A stretch of 64,000 nucleotides of DNA from Perilla frutescens (lineage: Eukaryota; Streptophyta; Magnoliopsida; Lamiales; Lamiaceae), in contig BRKX01000009.1 of NCBI GenBank assembly GCA_026008535.1, forward strand, positions 46,249,001 to 46,313,000, read 5' to 3'. Shown here in pieces: positions 12,070 through 23,171 of the stretch. The notes under the pieces are model-generated. The model saw only the letters and a list, made by a program, of their open reading frames with translations. It was not told the origin of the DNA and did not search any database. Position numbers and translations under genes: made by a program. Each line of letters begins with the position of its first letter. The first letter of the stretch is position 1.

Positions 12070-12934
12070 GAGCAACTCCAATGCTAACACCAAATCACCA
12101 ATTTAATTTGGTGCTGCACCAAATTTGTGCTGATGGGCCCCACAACATTTAATGCATTATTTTATTATTTAAAATCATTATTAAATATATTATTTAATAA
12201 ATTTAATTTATAAATTATATATTCGTTTAATTTAAATTATAAATCATCTAAATAAATAAATAATTTCAATAAAAACACAATTAATTAAACATAATGGATA
12301 GAATGAAGTCCCACATATTACCAATTACTAAAAATTAACTTAAAAACACACTACAATTAACTAAAACTACTTGAAAAAACCACATTACAAATCATTTCTA
12401 GATCCTCTAAGATAATTATAATATTGACCGAAATCGTTTCAAGAATCTTCAAACCCGTGTCCTTCACCTCCGGATTGATTGAATTGTGAAAATTCTCCTT
12501 GATGAGGAGATGATTGAGATTCACGAGCTTGGTTTCTTTTTTGTATGATTCTAAACCAAAATTGATCTCTTGATTGGTTATTTCCTATGATTGGATTTTG
12601 AGAAATATCAAGATAAACATGACTTAAAGTACTTTTAATATTCCAAGCACATTATATGTTATAATTTTTTTAATAGTACATAATTTTTTAATAGCATTTT
12701 TTTGAAAGTATATAATTAAAAGTTATTAGTTTTGGATAATCAATCATTAAAAAAAAAAATCATTAAGCATATTCATATTTCAATTATAAAATAAAATGGA
12801 ATCTTTAAGAGAATATTCTTATTTGGTGTAAAATTTGGTGCTGAGCATTGGAGCTGCAAAAAAATTTGGTGCTGAAACTGCACTTATTTGGTGCAGAATC
12901 TGCACCAAATAGGTGCTTAGCATTGGAGTTGCTC
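12070..12934. mobile_element. PIF/Harbinger-type non-autonomous element
   Basis: The 865-bp element has inverted termini GAGCAACTCCAATGCTAA (left) and TTAGCATTGGAGTTGCTC (right). The right flank is TAA and the left flank TAG, fitting a 3-bp TAA target duplication with one change. Minus-strand sequence at about 12440-12640 translates with QNPIIGNNQS and RDQFWFRI, which I recognise as a remnant of the Myb-like ORF1 protein of PIF/Pong elements. Transposase is missing. Confidence 0.75.
12450..12640 (-). pseudogene. ORF1 (Myb-like) remnant of a Pong/PIF element
   Basis: The minus strand keeps an open stretch containing DISQNPIIGNNQSRDQFW and RIIQKRNQ, then a Ser/Gln-rich stretch (about 60 codons). 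This fits the DNA-binding ORF1 of PIF/Pong elements, which works with the DDE transposase. It has no start codon and covers only part of the normal ORF1. It lies between the terminal repeats of the 12070-12934 element. Confidence 0.5.
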
Positions 12935-13211
12935 TAACTACTAGCGAAGAGTAAATTGTTTTAAGTTGCATCTGCATGCTTGCATTTGATTGATCAGTGC
13001 ATTCTTGATACATATTCATTTGTATGTATCTATCGATCCCAAGTTCTTCGTTCTATTTATATTTATTTATCTATAAATTGCACCAGTAGATATTTTATTG
13101 TTTATTTATTTAGTATATATTAATTATTAAATACATATAAATGCACATATGCAAAACGATTTTAACCCAGAGTTACAATATTTTTCTTGATCACACAACT
13201 AAATAAGATGA

Positions 13212-13284
<73 letters not shown>

Positions 13285-13571
13285 CATCATTGTATTCTGT
13301 GTATATGGATTCTGCTTTTATTCAATGACCAAGATTTATTCTACTTTTAATCAATGATCAAGATTTATTATATTCTATGCACATGGATTGTGTAATTAAT
13401 CAATGGCCAAGATTTATTCTTCCATTTTCTTATCAATGGCTATAATTAATAGCACAATTACTATACAAGGATTATGCTTTCTATTCTAACTATTATATAT
13501 TGAACTATATCTTAAGGAAGTATTTCAATCCAAAACCAAAGAAAAAAAATATATCCTACTTGTCTAAAAAA
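12935..13571. other. Spacer upstream of the Harbinger transposase start
   Basis: No gene. It contains the TTA microsatellite and three near-repeats of a CAATGNCCAAGATTTATTCT-like phrase at about 13320-13430. It should include the 5' part of the HARBI1-like element, but I could not find a terminus matching the right end near 58142. Confidence 0.4.
13212..13284. repeat. (TTA)n microsatellite
   Basis: About 24 uninterrupted trinucleotide units. Confidence 0.95.
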
Positions 13572-13589
13572 ATGAATTTCAATTGTTCT
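13572..13589 (+). pseudogene. First six codons of the interrupted HARBI1-like transposase
   Basis: ATG AAT TTC AAT TGT TCT leads directly into the left LTR of the outer copia element. After removal of the element and one copy of the GTTCT duplication, the frame continues at 54140 with a Ser-rich, then acidic stretch, as at the start of plant PIF/Harbinger transposases. See the main piece at 54135-55434. Confidence 0.6.
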
Positions 13590-15293
13590 TGTTGGTCCCG
13601 GGGCGAGTCTGAATCAGTTTAGAGGGGGGGGTGAATGAACTGATCCCAAATCTTAAAAACAGTTGCGGAATATATTGGGCCCTTGACTTCATACAATGAC
13701 TTATCAGTGCACTTGATCAGTTGAGATAAGCAGTTGATTCAAGGTGCAGTTTGTGTGCTGGAGGCGTGCAGTTAACACATGCAACTGAAAATAATAAATT
13801 GAGCACACACAGACGGTTTATAGAGGTTCGAAGCTTAAACTTCTATGTCCTCTCTTCCTTACTGAAAAGGGCAATCCACTATGTAAAGGTAAAGTTTCTT
13901 TATTACAGTTACACAGTAAAGACAATGTGTTGAACCTTGCTAACGGCAACTTTACGAGTCACGGTCTCCTTTTCAACTTTTGTTGTCCCAGAAACGGTAG
14001 TCCAACGAATGCGGTCTCTTCAGCCGGTAGGTCGACAACTCACACTAGCGATCTCCAACTGCTCACTGGAGAGATAAGGTATTATTGCCCGTCTTTTCAA
14101 GATTTTAGAAGTCTTTCGATCTTCAAAAATGCAATCTTGAAACTGTTATCAACTGGTGTGCTCCTTGAACTTGAGCTGGGTAGTTGATCGGTGTAATTCT
14201 GAACTGAGAGATTGGCTCTGGCTGGATTTCTTCAACATCTAGCTGGATGAGCAGTTTGCTTCCTCTTCTTAGTTGGGACTTTTGCTTTAGATGACTTGAG
14301 CTTGAGTTTCAGAAATTCTCTTTCAAGAGTTTTGCAGAAATCTATTCGCTTAAAGTTTTCTTGCCAAAAGTCTTATTAGTTTTCCAAAATTCAGTTCACA
14401 AGTCGTATTACTCATCCTTTATAGGAGAGTGGCTTCTGACCATTTGCAAATCAATGGATGATCATAAATGATTCATTGATTTGTTAAAGTCGTTGAGAGG
14501 CTTTTTGTTAAAGTAGTCATTGAACTGCCTTTGTTTTCTGACAGGCTTTTACTTCAGGATCTTGGTTGCATTAACTTCAAGATCTTCATGCTGGCAGTTC
14601 TAGAAATTCTTGCTTCCAGTTTCGGCTTTTATCTTGTACGTCAGTTCTGGGCTTCAGCTGGCAATTGTGATCTTCAGTTTTGACATTCTTTAGTTGGCAG
14701 TTCTGAGCTCTGGTACATTCTTCAGCTGGTACTTTGAACTGGTGCATTCTTCAGTTGGTACATTCTTCAGCTGGAATTCTGGACTGGCACTTTTCTTCAG
14801 CTGGTGCTTTTGAACTGGTGCCTTCTTCAGTTGGTACATTCTTCAGTTGGAATTCTGGACTGGCACTTTTCTTCAGCTGGTGCTCTGAGCTGGGACATTC
14901 TTCAACTTATGAACTGCAGATTGAAGTGCTTCAAATGGCATGGGTACCATTTTGACCCTAAAGGTCAGTTGGTACTTTGATCTTGTCAGTTTCATTTTCT
15001 GACAGCCTGCACCTTCAGTTTCAGCATCTGCATTCTGCTATTCTCAGCTTCTTGGCTGGATTTGGATTTCTCTCTTTCTTTTTTTATTTTCTTTTTTTTT
15101 TTAAATATTCTTTTTTTCTTTTCTTTTCTTTTCAGATTGATCATTCTTAAGCTTTGATAGCTCAATCTTTTGTTTGATCAATCTCAATTTTCTGCTTGAT
15201 TTTCTTTCAATTTTTCAAAGTATTTTAACATGTTTTGACATTTCATCAAAACCTCAACGGGGATTAGGTAACTCTTGATAGTTTTTCCTAATA
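13590..15293 (-). repeat. 3' LTR of the outer copia element
   Basis: The 1704-bp LTR begins TGTTGGTCCC at its left edge and ends CCTAATA (TGTTAGG in the sister copy, read on the minus strand). It matches 51286-54134 except for 14432-14915, which is absent from the sister LTR. The unmatched part contains two 76-bp tandem copies at 14761-14836 and 14837-14910 and many CTTCAGTTGG or CTTCAGCTGG words. Confidence 0.92.
14700..14912. repeat. LTR-internal tandem array of CTTCAG[CT]TGG words
   Basis: Two 76-bp units (14761 and 14837) start CATTCTTCAG and share GGAATTCTGGACTGGCAC. Shorter degenerate copies precede them. The array exists only in the left LTR because the right LTR has lost this segment. 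Confidence 0.75.
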
Positions 15294-15307
15294 ATTTTCC
15301 CCTTTTT
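15294..15307 (-). other. Polypurine tract of the outer copia element
   Basis: On the minus strand AAAAAGGGGAAAAT directly precedes the 3' LTR. This is where plus-strand DNA synthesis would be primed, and its position confirms the minus orientation. Confidence 0.85.
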
Positions 15308-15929
15308 GATGATGTCAAAACCTGTTAAAATTGAGCAATGATGATGGAAAAATTGATTTAAGAATTTTTCAATTTATGTATAAAAGACACATAATCAAGC
15401 ATAGAAAAATCTTTGTACAACTTAAGAAACTGATTTGCAAAAACTGATTAGATTCATCTCAATCTACAACAGTTTTTCTTTTTCTTTTTCTTTTTCCTTT
15501 TCAGTTTCTTGCTTCTCTTCTTCAGCTGCAGTCACCTCCTTTCAGCTTCATCTTCTCCACCTGTGTTGCAAGATTCTCTTTTTTCTCTAGCATTCCTCCA
15601 AACATCTCCCCAGATTTCCCCCTGAGGCCGATGCCTCTCTTTTGGCATTTATCCAAACTTCCCCCTGAGGCTGAGGCCTCTCTACTCTAGCAGTTTTAAC
15701 AGTCCTCATTTCTTCCCTCTGAGACTGTTATTCCCCCTGAAACTGTGATGCTTCCATTTGAATCTCATCCTAAAGACTCATGAATTTTCCATCATTATTC
15801 TCAATGTTCTCATCTTTCTCCTTTTTGGCATCATCCAAACGGGTGTGTATTTGAAGATCAAATGATGGGATAGGGATGTAGGGTAGCAAACTGAAGGTAG
15901 TTGCAAGGTTACCTTCATATGGGGAGGGG
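15308..15929 (-). other. 3' untranslated region of the outer copia element
   Basis: Lies between the env-like ORF and the polypurine tract. It is rich in CCCCTGA phrases (for example TTCCCCCTGAGGC at about 15620 and 15660) and holds no supported ORF. Confidence 0.6.
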
Positions 15930-17372
15930 TATGTAGTTATGGTGTTGGTGAGGGTAGCCAGTTGTAAGCTTTTTCTGTTGGCATAAGTTGACCAAGATCT
16001 GGAAGTGGAGATAGAGCTTGAGGTTCAGTTGTCAATGTGGCCAAACTTGTGAAGAGTTCTTCAGTTGGAGGTGGTTGGATGTATTTCAGTGAAGTGGAGG
16101 ATGAGTTGGATGGTTCATTAAATGGCAGGGGAGCTTCAGGTAGAACTTGGCGCTGGATCCGTTGTATCATCGAATCCATTATCTCCTAAATGGTAGAAGA
16201 TGCTGTGAAATGATTATTTATCCAGTTCTTGCTCCAGTTGCTCTCTTGACTCCAGAAATGTCTTCCCTTTCTATCAAGCAGTTGGAACATGACTGCTTCA
16301 TCAACTTGAAACCTCCAGAGATGCCATCGGAGTATCTCTTCATTTGTTGAAAGAGGGAGGAGTTATAACTCTCAATGAGGTTGAACTTGCTGTAGAGCAA
16401 ATGTTCGAGAGTTTCATTGAAGTGTTCTTCAACACCATCAATTGAATTTGTGGCGGCTGGTTGGGAGCCAGCTGGTATGGTTGATTCACTCATGGTGTCA
16501 GTTTCAGACACGGGATACTTTTCTCGACTGATGTCGGTCAGTTTAGCTGGAGCTTTGGCATCTTCATCAGGAACTTGTGGCTTCTTCTGAATTTTGCCGA
16601 AGGGCTTCAAGTTGGATTTTCTTTTGTGGAACACTGTAGGGAGAAAATCTCTCATATCAAGCAATTCACCATAAAGTGAGAGAGTTCAGATTTGATCACT
16701 GATTATCCGGCTTAACCGGTTGATAAATCCCAGTTTCTCCCTGAATGTGCCCGTTTGATGATCAAACTGAGCACTCTGAAAATTATGGTGAAGTTGTGAT
16801 AGCACAAATGATAATCGGTTCACCTTGCATCGGTAGTGAATGAGTGCCATCAGATGAGCATTCTCTGTGCTGAAATGGATATAGTCTAGATTGCCTCAGA
16901 GGCAGTGGATCACTATATCCAGGAGTTAGATGAACTCCTTTTGTAAGCTGTCCTTCAGCCAATGTGTGAGGTCACGATGCTCAACGTCTGGTTGCTTCCA
17001 GATGTTCCACAGTTCTCTCTAGTTTGGCATGGGTAACTTATGCGCCTTTGATCCTTTTCCAGGTAGATGGAGTGTTTCGATCATTATTTCCTTTGTGATC
17101 GTGATCACATGTGTGCCGACTGATGAGATGATGTTATTGCCTTCGATCAGTGCGTTTATGTAGAACTCTGCGACAAGCTCCGGAAAACATCTTTTTTACT
17201 CTGGAGAGAGGATGAGGAATTTGAGTAGTTCAGTTTCCTCCGCTGCTCGCATTATTTGATGAAATGCTTCAGCTTATAATCTCTCCTTCAGAAAATCCAA
17301 GTCTACAAACTTGTCTCTTTGAATGTTTAAGGCAAATCTAGCTGGATCAATGTGTAGAGCGGGGGACTCCAT
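15930..17372 (-). pseudogene. Env-like ORF3 of the SIRE-type copia element (broken)
   Basis: The minus-strand frame starts at ATG 17372 with MESPALHIDPARFALNIQ, followed by a charged stretch. It continues to about 15930 through several stop codons. The longest open part is 16218-16664 (148 codons, Lys/Pro-rich, then a helical stretch near HFNETLEHLLYSKFNLIES); a Ser/Pro/Leu-rich part follows at 15937-16179. The position between pol and the 3' LTR matches the extra ORF of SIRE/Maximus elements, called env-like there although its function is unproven. I see no clear signal peptide or membrane anchor, so the name rests on position only. Confidence 0.55.
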
Positions 17373-17853
17373 TCTGCAAGATTTGAGAAGATTTTAGAAG
17401 AATGAAATGGATAGAAAGAGTTGCAAAGCAATGCAAGAAGAGTTGTGAAAATGAGCAAGTGATTTCAATTGACTTCTCCTTTGCATATAAATTGAGCTTT
17501 GTATGCATGTACTTTGTGAAGCACTTGAGTACACTTCAGCTAATCAATTATTGAATTTCACTGATGCTCAGCTAAGTAAATGTGATGAGGATCTCAGCCG
17601 TCTATATTTTTAGCTTTCCTTTCGATTGACGGTTGAGATTTCACACATTTAAAAATGGGGTAGTTGCCATAAATAACAAATAGCTGCGAGATTTTGCTAT
17701 TTATATCTCTCAAGCTATCAACTTATTTGCACTTTAGTGGTTAATTTTGCTCAGAAGCATTAATGCTATAGCTTTTAGTGAAAGATCATCCCATTCCTTT
17801 TGAAATTATATCTGTTGGATTATGAAGGAAATGCAATTGATCACAACGGTAAT
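17373..17853. other. Outer copia spacer and deletion edge
   Basis: Non-coding sequence between the env-like ORF and the left edge of Gypsy-B. RNase H of the outer copia element should lie next to this stretch but is absent, so a deletion must end near 17780-17853. The exact breakpoint cannot be fixed without an intact relative. Confidence 0.5.
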
Positions 17854-18071
17854 AATTTGGTGTTTGTATAGCTTGATTTATCTTCACTCCCCGTGTATTC
17901 GATCCGTTTGACTTGTGAAATAGCATGAATTTGGTGTTTGCATAACTTGATTTATCTTCACTTCCCGTGTTCAACCTAATTCCATATTCTACACGATTGT
18001 CCGCTTGCAATATGGGATTAGATAATTAAAACTTGTTTTGGATCTTTGTGGTTGTTGAAAAACTCCCATCA
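17854..18071 (+). repeat. Truncated 5' LTR of Gypsy-B
   Basis: It matches the last part of the right LTR (28540-28691) and ends CCCATCA like it. A stretch of about 45 bp (ATTTGGTGTTTG..CTTGATTTATCTTCAC) is duplicated in tandem at its left end. Roughly 1.2 kb of LTR is missing. Confidence 0.8.
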
Positions 18072-18077
18072 AGTTTT

Positions 18078-18095
18078 TGGCACCGTTGCCAAGGA
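18078..18095 (+). other. Primer binding site of Gypsy-B
   Basis: TGGCACCGTTGCCAAGGA lies 6 bp after the LTR end. It is close to the TGGCGCCGTTGCCGGGGA site usual in Athila/Tat elements. Confidence 0.8.
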
Positions 18096-18314
18096 GTTTA
18101 GTTCTAATTCAAGTCTTTTTATGCAATATCGACATAAGTGCTATTTGCTAGTTCAAACATTTTATTTTAGTTCTTTTGAAGTACCAAACTCATTTGTGGT
18201 TTTGTCATCAGGTGGTGTATGCGAACAAGGTCACAGGGTGACCCGTTATTTGAAGTAGATTTGGAGATTGAAGCTACGAGCCGTCACAACAACGCTCACA
18301 GAAGAAGATAGAGA

Positions 18315-19441
18315 ATGACGGATAATCAACCGCCTAATCAGGATCCATTGATCTGACAGATGCAGCGACAGTTAGAAGAAATGAGGGCATAACTAATGGC
18401 ACAAGAAGAAGCTCAGGCTCAAGCCGATGAGGCCCCTATTAGGAATTTATTCCAATCAATCGTGAATGAGGAGGTTGTTAATGGACCGGCCATACAAGCA
18501 AACAACTTTGAGCTAAAACTGGCGTGGAATGGCCCTTGAAGACCCACATGAGTATATCAACCAATTTTTGGAGATTTCCCGGACCATGAAGATAAATAGA
18601 GTCCCTGAAGACGCTATTCATCTTCGATTGTTCTATTTCTCATTGCGGGATAAAGCTAGGGCATGGTGGTTGAATCAACTACCCGGAGGATTTTCGACAT
18701 GGAACGAGATGATTTCCAAGTTTCTTCAAAAATTCTTCCCGCCTGGGAAGACACTAAAGTTGAAAGGAGAAATTACCCAGTTCAGACAAAGGGATGAAGA
18801 GTCGATGTGTGAATCGTGGGAGAGATTCAGAAAAATGCTTCGAAAGTGCCCAGGCCATGGATTTGGCACAGATCACCAAGTCTTTGTGTTCTATGGTGGT
18901 TGTAAGTCTCAAGTGAGAAGTATTTTAGATGTATCTGCTGGAGGATCGTTGCTAGCCCAAGGCTCTGAGGAGGCTATCACTATCATTGAGGAGATGTTCT
19001 AACGCTTATCAGTAGCCAGCGGAGAGGGAAAATGTGCAGATTTTAAAGAAGGTTGATACCACGAATACAGATGCCACTGCTCTTCTAGCTACCCAAGTGA
19101 CCACTATGAATTCGAAGATCGAAGCTATGACATCTACAAGACCGGAGTCGTCTATGATGCCCAACTTGGAAGAGGCTAGTTTTGTTGGACAAGGAGGATA
19201 TGAGAGTTATCAGAGACCGAATAATCAAGGTTTCAAGCCCCACTATGGAGGGCCACATGGGTAAGGTGGTAACCAATACCACCAAAGGCCACCTCACCCG
19301 TATCTATCCTACTCAAATCCAAATAATCATCTTCAACCGCCTCCTGGATTTTTCATCACCAATGGGGTTATAGATGAGGACTAGAAAACAAAAATGGATG
19401 AGCTCCTTATGGCCTTCATGAACAAAACTGACAAATACTCC
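18315..19441 (+). pseudogene. Gypsy-B gag (broken)
   Basis: The capsid-type protein starts at ATG 18315 (MTDNQPPNQD), with a stop after 13 codons, another soon after and a frameshift near 18515. The central retrotransposon gag domain is open from 18529 to 19002 (about 157 codons), including RDKARAWWLNQLPGG and a FLQKFFPPGKT stretch. After a stop and frame change the C-terminal part (19034-19380) reads through a Tyr/Pro/Asn-rich region ending in a QPPPGF motif typical of this group. There is no zinc knuckle before the sequence switches to foreign DNA near 19442. Confidence 0.8.
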
Positions 19442-20089
19442 GGCCACTACCTTGCCCCCGTTCGCTGATAACGGCTTGCTCTCCCTTGCAGAAGTCAATC
19501 CTTTACCAGCTACTGACGAATTGGGTTTCAATTTACCCGATTCATTGAGACCTCCACCTGACACTAGTGCTACACCGGAACTCCATCCTTGTGGGCAAGG
19601 ATGCTTCGAAGGGGGGAGTAATGTTATGAACAAGGGTTTGAATGATGAATTGAAGATGGGTAGGGTGGCAGATGGGGGTTTTGTGCAGAAAAAATGCAAT
19701 CTTGGGGAAGAAATTACGTCTATTACTATTAAGAAATGTGATGGAATTGTTGCGGGTCAAGAAAGCGGGTTTGATTCTTGTGGGTGATGGAACCGATTGA
19801 TGATGAAAGTGGGTCGAGTGGGCTCAATGTTTTAATTAATTGTAGGGCATTAGGCCCATTTGTTTAATTCCAAGAAGTGGCATGTGGCCCGATAGTTTTA
19901 GTATATGGTTGGATTTTAATCTAAACTTAGGGTATAACCCTACTTGTACTAGAATCATGTCAGCGTAATATATAAGCTGAACATGGTTTCTATTTGAGAG
20001 CAGCAAATTAAAAATCTTAATTCCTCCTCCTCTTCTTCTACAACATTTTCCCCCATTTCTACTAAATATCATACAAGTTTATTTCAACA
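19442..20089 (+). mobile_element. Chromovirus 3' fragment with LTR inside Gypsy-B
   Basis: From about 19442 a plus-strand frame reads TLPPFADNGLL, which resembles the segment ahead of the chromodomain in plant chromoviruses. A polypurine tract (GAAGGGGGGAGTAA, 19608-19621) follows, and then an LTR-like segment 19622-20089 (468 bp) starting TGTTATGAAC and ending TTTCAACA. Its 3' part has the CT-rich CCTCCTCCTCTTCTTCT tail common in such LTRs. The fragment replaces the gag end, protease and start of RT in Gypsy-B. Whether it inserted, or was joined during a deletion, is not visible. Confidence 0.65.
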
Positions 20090-20133
20090 ATTACAGGAAA
20101 ATATAAAAAAAAATAGCCAAGTTAACAAGAACG

Positions 20134-21170
20134 TAACATGTCGCCACTAGGAAAGACGATTTCCCTTTGCCATTTATTGATCAAATGCTTGATAGACTAG
20201 CAGGATATGAGTTTTATTGCTTTCTTGATGGCTATTTTGGTTATAATCAAATTTTGATAGCCTCCGAGGATCAACATAAAGCTGCATTTATGTGTCCTTA
20301 TGGTATTTTTGCATTTTGTAGATTGTCTTTTGGTCTTTATAATGCACCTGCTACGTTCCAAAGATGCATGATGGCAATTTTCCATGATTTGATTGAAAAC
20401 ATTATGGAGGTCTTTATGGATGACTTTTCTATTTTTGGGAATTCTTTTGATCACTGTTTGGAAAATCTTACCTAAGTGTTGCAGAGATGCGAAGAAACTA
20501 ACTTTGTTCTCAATTGGGAGAAGTGTCATTTTATGGTTAGAGATGTTATTGTCCTTGGGCATAAGGTTTCCGCTGCAGGTTTGGAGGTAGACTGGGCAAA
20601 GATCATCGCCATTGAGAAGCTCCCACTTCCAATAAGTGAGAAAAGAGTTCAAAGATTCTTAGGCCATGCCGAGTTTTACCGCCGCTTTATCAAGGATTTC
20701 TCAAAAATTTCTAAATCCTTATGTCGCCTTCTTGAAAAAGTAAATGAATTTATGTTTGATGATGATTGCTTACAGGCGTTCGAGATGCTCAAGAAAGCCC
20801 TAATGATAGCCCCGGTGCTCATCACTCTAGATTGGAATGAGCTGTTTGAGTTGATGCGTAATGCAAGTGAAGTGGCGGTAGGGGCCGCATTGGGCCAAAA
20901 GAGGAAAAAGATATTCCGTGTAATTTACTATGGGAGCAAGACTCTTGATCTAGCCCAAGTGAATTATACCACTACAGAGCGTGAAATTTTGGCAGTGGTA
21001 TACACCTTTGATAAATTCTAACCCTACCTCATTGGGGCCCGAACCATAGTACACACAAACCATGCAGCATTGAGGCATTTATTTGCAAAGAAAGACGCCA
21101 AGCCCATATTGATAAGATGGTCCTTTTGCTGCAATAGTTCGATGTTGAGATATGAGATCGAAGAGGGTGT
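20134..21170 (+). pseudogene. Gypsy-B reverse transcriptase and RNase H (broken)
   Basis: The RNA-dependent DNA polymerase begins mid-domain at ATRKDDFPLPFIDQM, so the N-terminal fingers are lost. The palm motif appears as FMDD near 20410. Stops lie at about 20473 and 21020. The connection and RNase H follow; the usual catalytic Asp context (CDAS) reads RNAS near 20855, so that Asp is an Asn here. The frame changes near 21130. It would pair with the gag above and the integrase below in a functional element, but this copy cannot encode an active enzyme. Confidence 0.85.
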
Positions 21171-21176
21171 GAGAAT

Positions 21177-22560
21177 ATGGTAGCAGACCACCTCTTACGT
21201 CTAGAGCATACCCCAGATGAGTTAGAAAATAAGAAGCCTATTAATGATGATTTCCTAGATGAGAGGATATTATCCATAAAAGCTACTATACATTGGTTTC
21301 CGGATTTTGTAAATTATTTGGTAGCAGGGGTTAAGCCCGTGGAGCTTGAGAGTTATAAACGGAAAAAGTTCTTCCATGATGTGAAATTCTTTATTTGGGA
21401 TGAACCATACCTCTTTAGATGCTGTGCAGACTTGGTATTGAGAAGATGTGTGCCAGAAGACCAATGGGGAGAAATTATAGAGGCATGCCACACCGAGCTA
21501 AGTGGTGGGCATTTTGGTTCAAATCGAACTGCTAGAAAAGTTCTTCAAAGTGGATTTTATTGGCCTACACTGTTTAGAGATGCAGGAGGATTTGTGAAGA
21601 GTTGTGGACAATGTAGTGGATGGGTTTTATTTCCAAACAGAATGAGATGCTTATGAGGAACACGATTGAGGTGGAGCTCTTCGATGTATGGGGGATAGAC
21701 TTTATGGGACCGTTTGTTGCCTCTGAAGGGAATGTGTATATACTTTTAGCTGTGGACTATGTATCCCGTTGGATAGAAGCAGTACCCACGAAGACAAACG
21801 ACTTTAAGGTGGTGCTCAAGTTCTTGAAGAGAAATATACGCACCCGCTTTGGTGCTCCACGAGCTCTCATTAGTGATGATGGCTCCCATTTCTGTAACAA
21901 GTGGATGTCAATGTTGCTTGCTGGGCATGGGGTGAAGCACAAGGTGACCACACCCTATTACTCCCAAGCGAATGGCCAAGCGGAGTTGGCAAATAGAGAG
22001 GTCAAACAAATTCTGTTAAAGGTGGTCAAGACCAATGGCAAGGATTGGGCATCGTTGTTGGATGAGGCAATTTGGGCATACCGGACCACGTATGAGACAC
22101 CATTGGGAATGTCACTATACCAACTCGTCTTTGAGAAATCTTGCCACCTTCCAGTTGAGCTATCTCATAAGGCTTTTTGGGCGACAAAGAAGCTTAACTT
22201 TGATCCTATGGCATCTATGGGGGAAGGATATTTCAGTTAAATGAACTCGATGAGTTTAGGATGGAAGCATTTGAGAATTCAACCATCTACAAGCTCCGGA
22301 CAAAGTTTTATCATGATAAACTCATAAGGAACAAAGAGTTGGCCCCGGGGGATGAAGTGCTTCTATTTAACTCGAGGTTTAAGCTCTTTCTCGGGAAATT
22401 GAAGATGAAATAGAGTGGCCCGTTTATAATAGAAAGAATTTTCGATGGAAGAGCGGTTAAACTCAAGGGAAATGATGGGTGCCTTTTTGTGGTGATAGGC
22501 ATCGGGTTAAAAAGTTTTACAAGCCGGAAGATAAGCTTGAGGCTACCACATGCTACAACC
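21177..22560 (+). pseudogene. Gypsy-B integrase (broken)
   Basis: It inserts element DNA into the host genome. An N-terminal HHCC zinc domain is visible (HTELSGGHFGSN and CGQC, 21488-21620). A frame break at about 21630 leads to the catalytic core with Asp in GIDFMGP, Asp in SDDGSHF and Glu in NGQAELANRE (21620-22240). After a frameshift at about 22235 the C-terminal part continues to about 22560. The three acidic residues are kept, but the ORF is split into at least three frames. Confidence 0.85.
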
Positions 22561-22734
22561 AAGACATCTAGAGCATGGTAATCCATCGAGCTAACGATGT
22601 TAAACTTAGTGTTTATTGGGAGGCAACCTAATTTTTCTTTTAATTTTTTTTAATTCTTTTTTATTTTTAAAGTTTTATGTAGTTAGGGTTTCTTGATGTT
22701 TTTAGTCTTGGTGTTTTGTTGTTTCTAATAGTTT

Positions 22735-23025
22735 GGTAAGTTTAGTGTAAAAGTACAAGGGATAGGGCCAAATATTCACCAAGTATGGAGCCTCGAGCAC
22801 AAGGAGGGCCGACCCGAATACAGGGTCGGCGCGAGTGCGCATGCACACAGAGGGTATAAAACCCCGTAGCACGGCGCGACCCACACACAGGTCGAAGAGG
22901 CTCGAGCACCTCAGTCACGCCCCGTGGCACGACTCGACCAGCAGGAACACAAGCACGAGCTACTCACTCGCGCCAAACGACGCGGCCCGAGCGGAAGGAT
23001 GAGTCGCACCCTCTGGTCGCGCGCC
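22735..23025 (+). promoter_or_regulatory. GC-rich LTR-like block with TATA box upstream of the env-like ORF
   Basis: This CpG-rich block sits in AT-rich surroundings and shares runs with the GC-rich part of the right LTR (27345-27600): GGCGCGAGTGCGCATGCA here against GGCGTGAGTGCGCGTTCA there, and related CCTCGA..ACAAGG and CGACCCG pieces in the same order. TATAAAA at 22855-22861 is followed downstream by a CT-rich leader (23040-23150) ahead of a possible intron. I infer a promoter for a separate env-like transcript; nothing here measures activity. Confidence 0.45.
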
Positions 23026-23171
23026 GTAAGATGATTTTTAAAACCCTTCTCCCCTTTCATTTCCATCACTCTTCTTCTCGATTTCTTTCATCTCTCTCAC
23101 ACTCACACAAGAAAACACCAAATTCTCTAGAAATATCCACTCTCACACACACTAGGACACTCTAATCCAAG

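Noticed and set aside
13751..14187. Paired ORFs in the outer LTRs (also 51444-51880)
   Set aside because: LTR sequence with no domain; duplication follows from the LTR pair.
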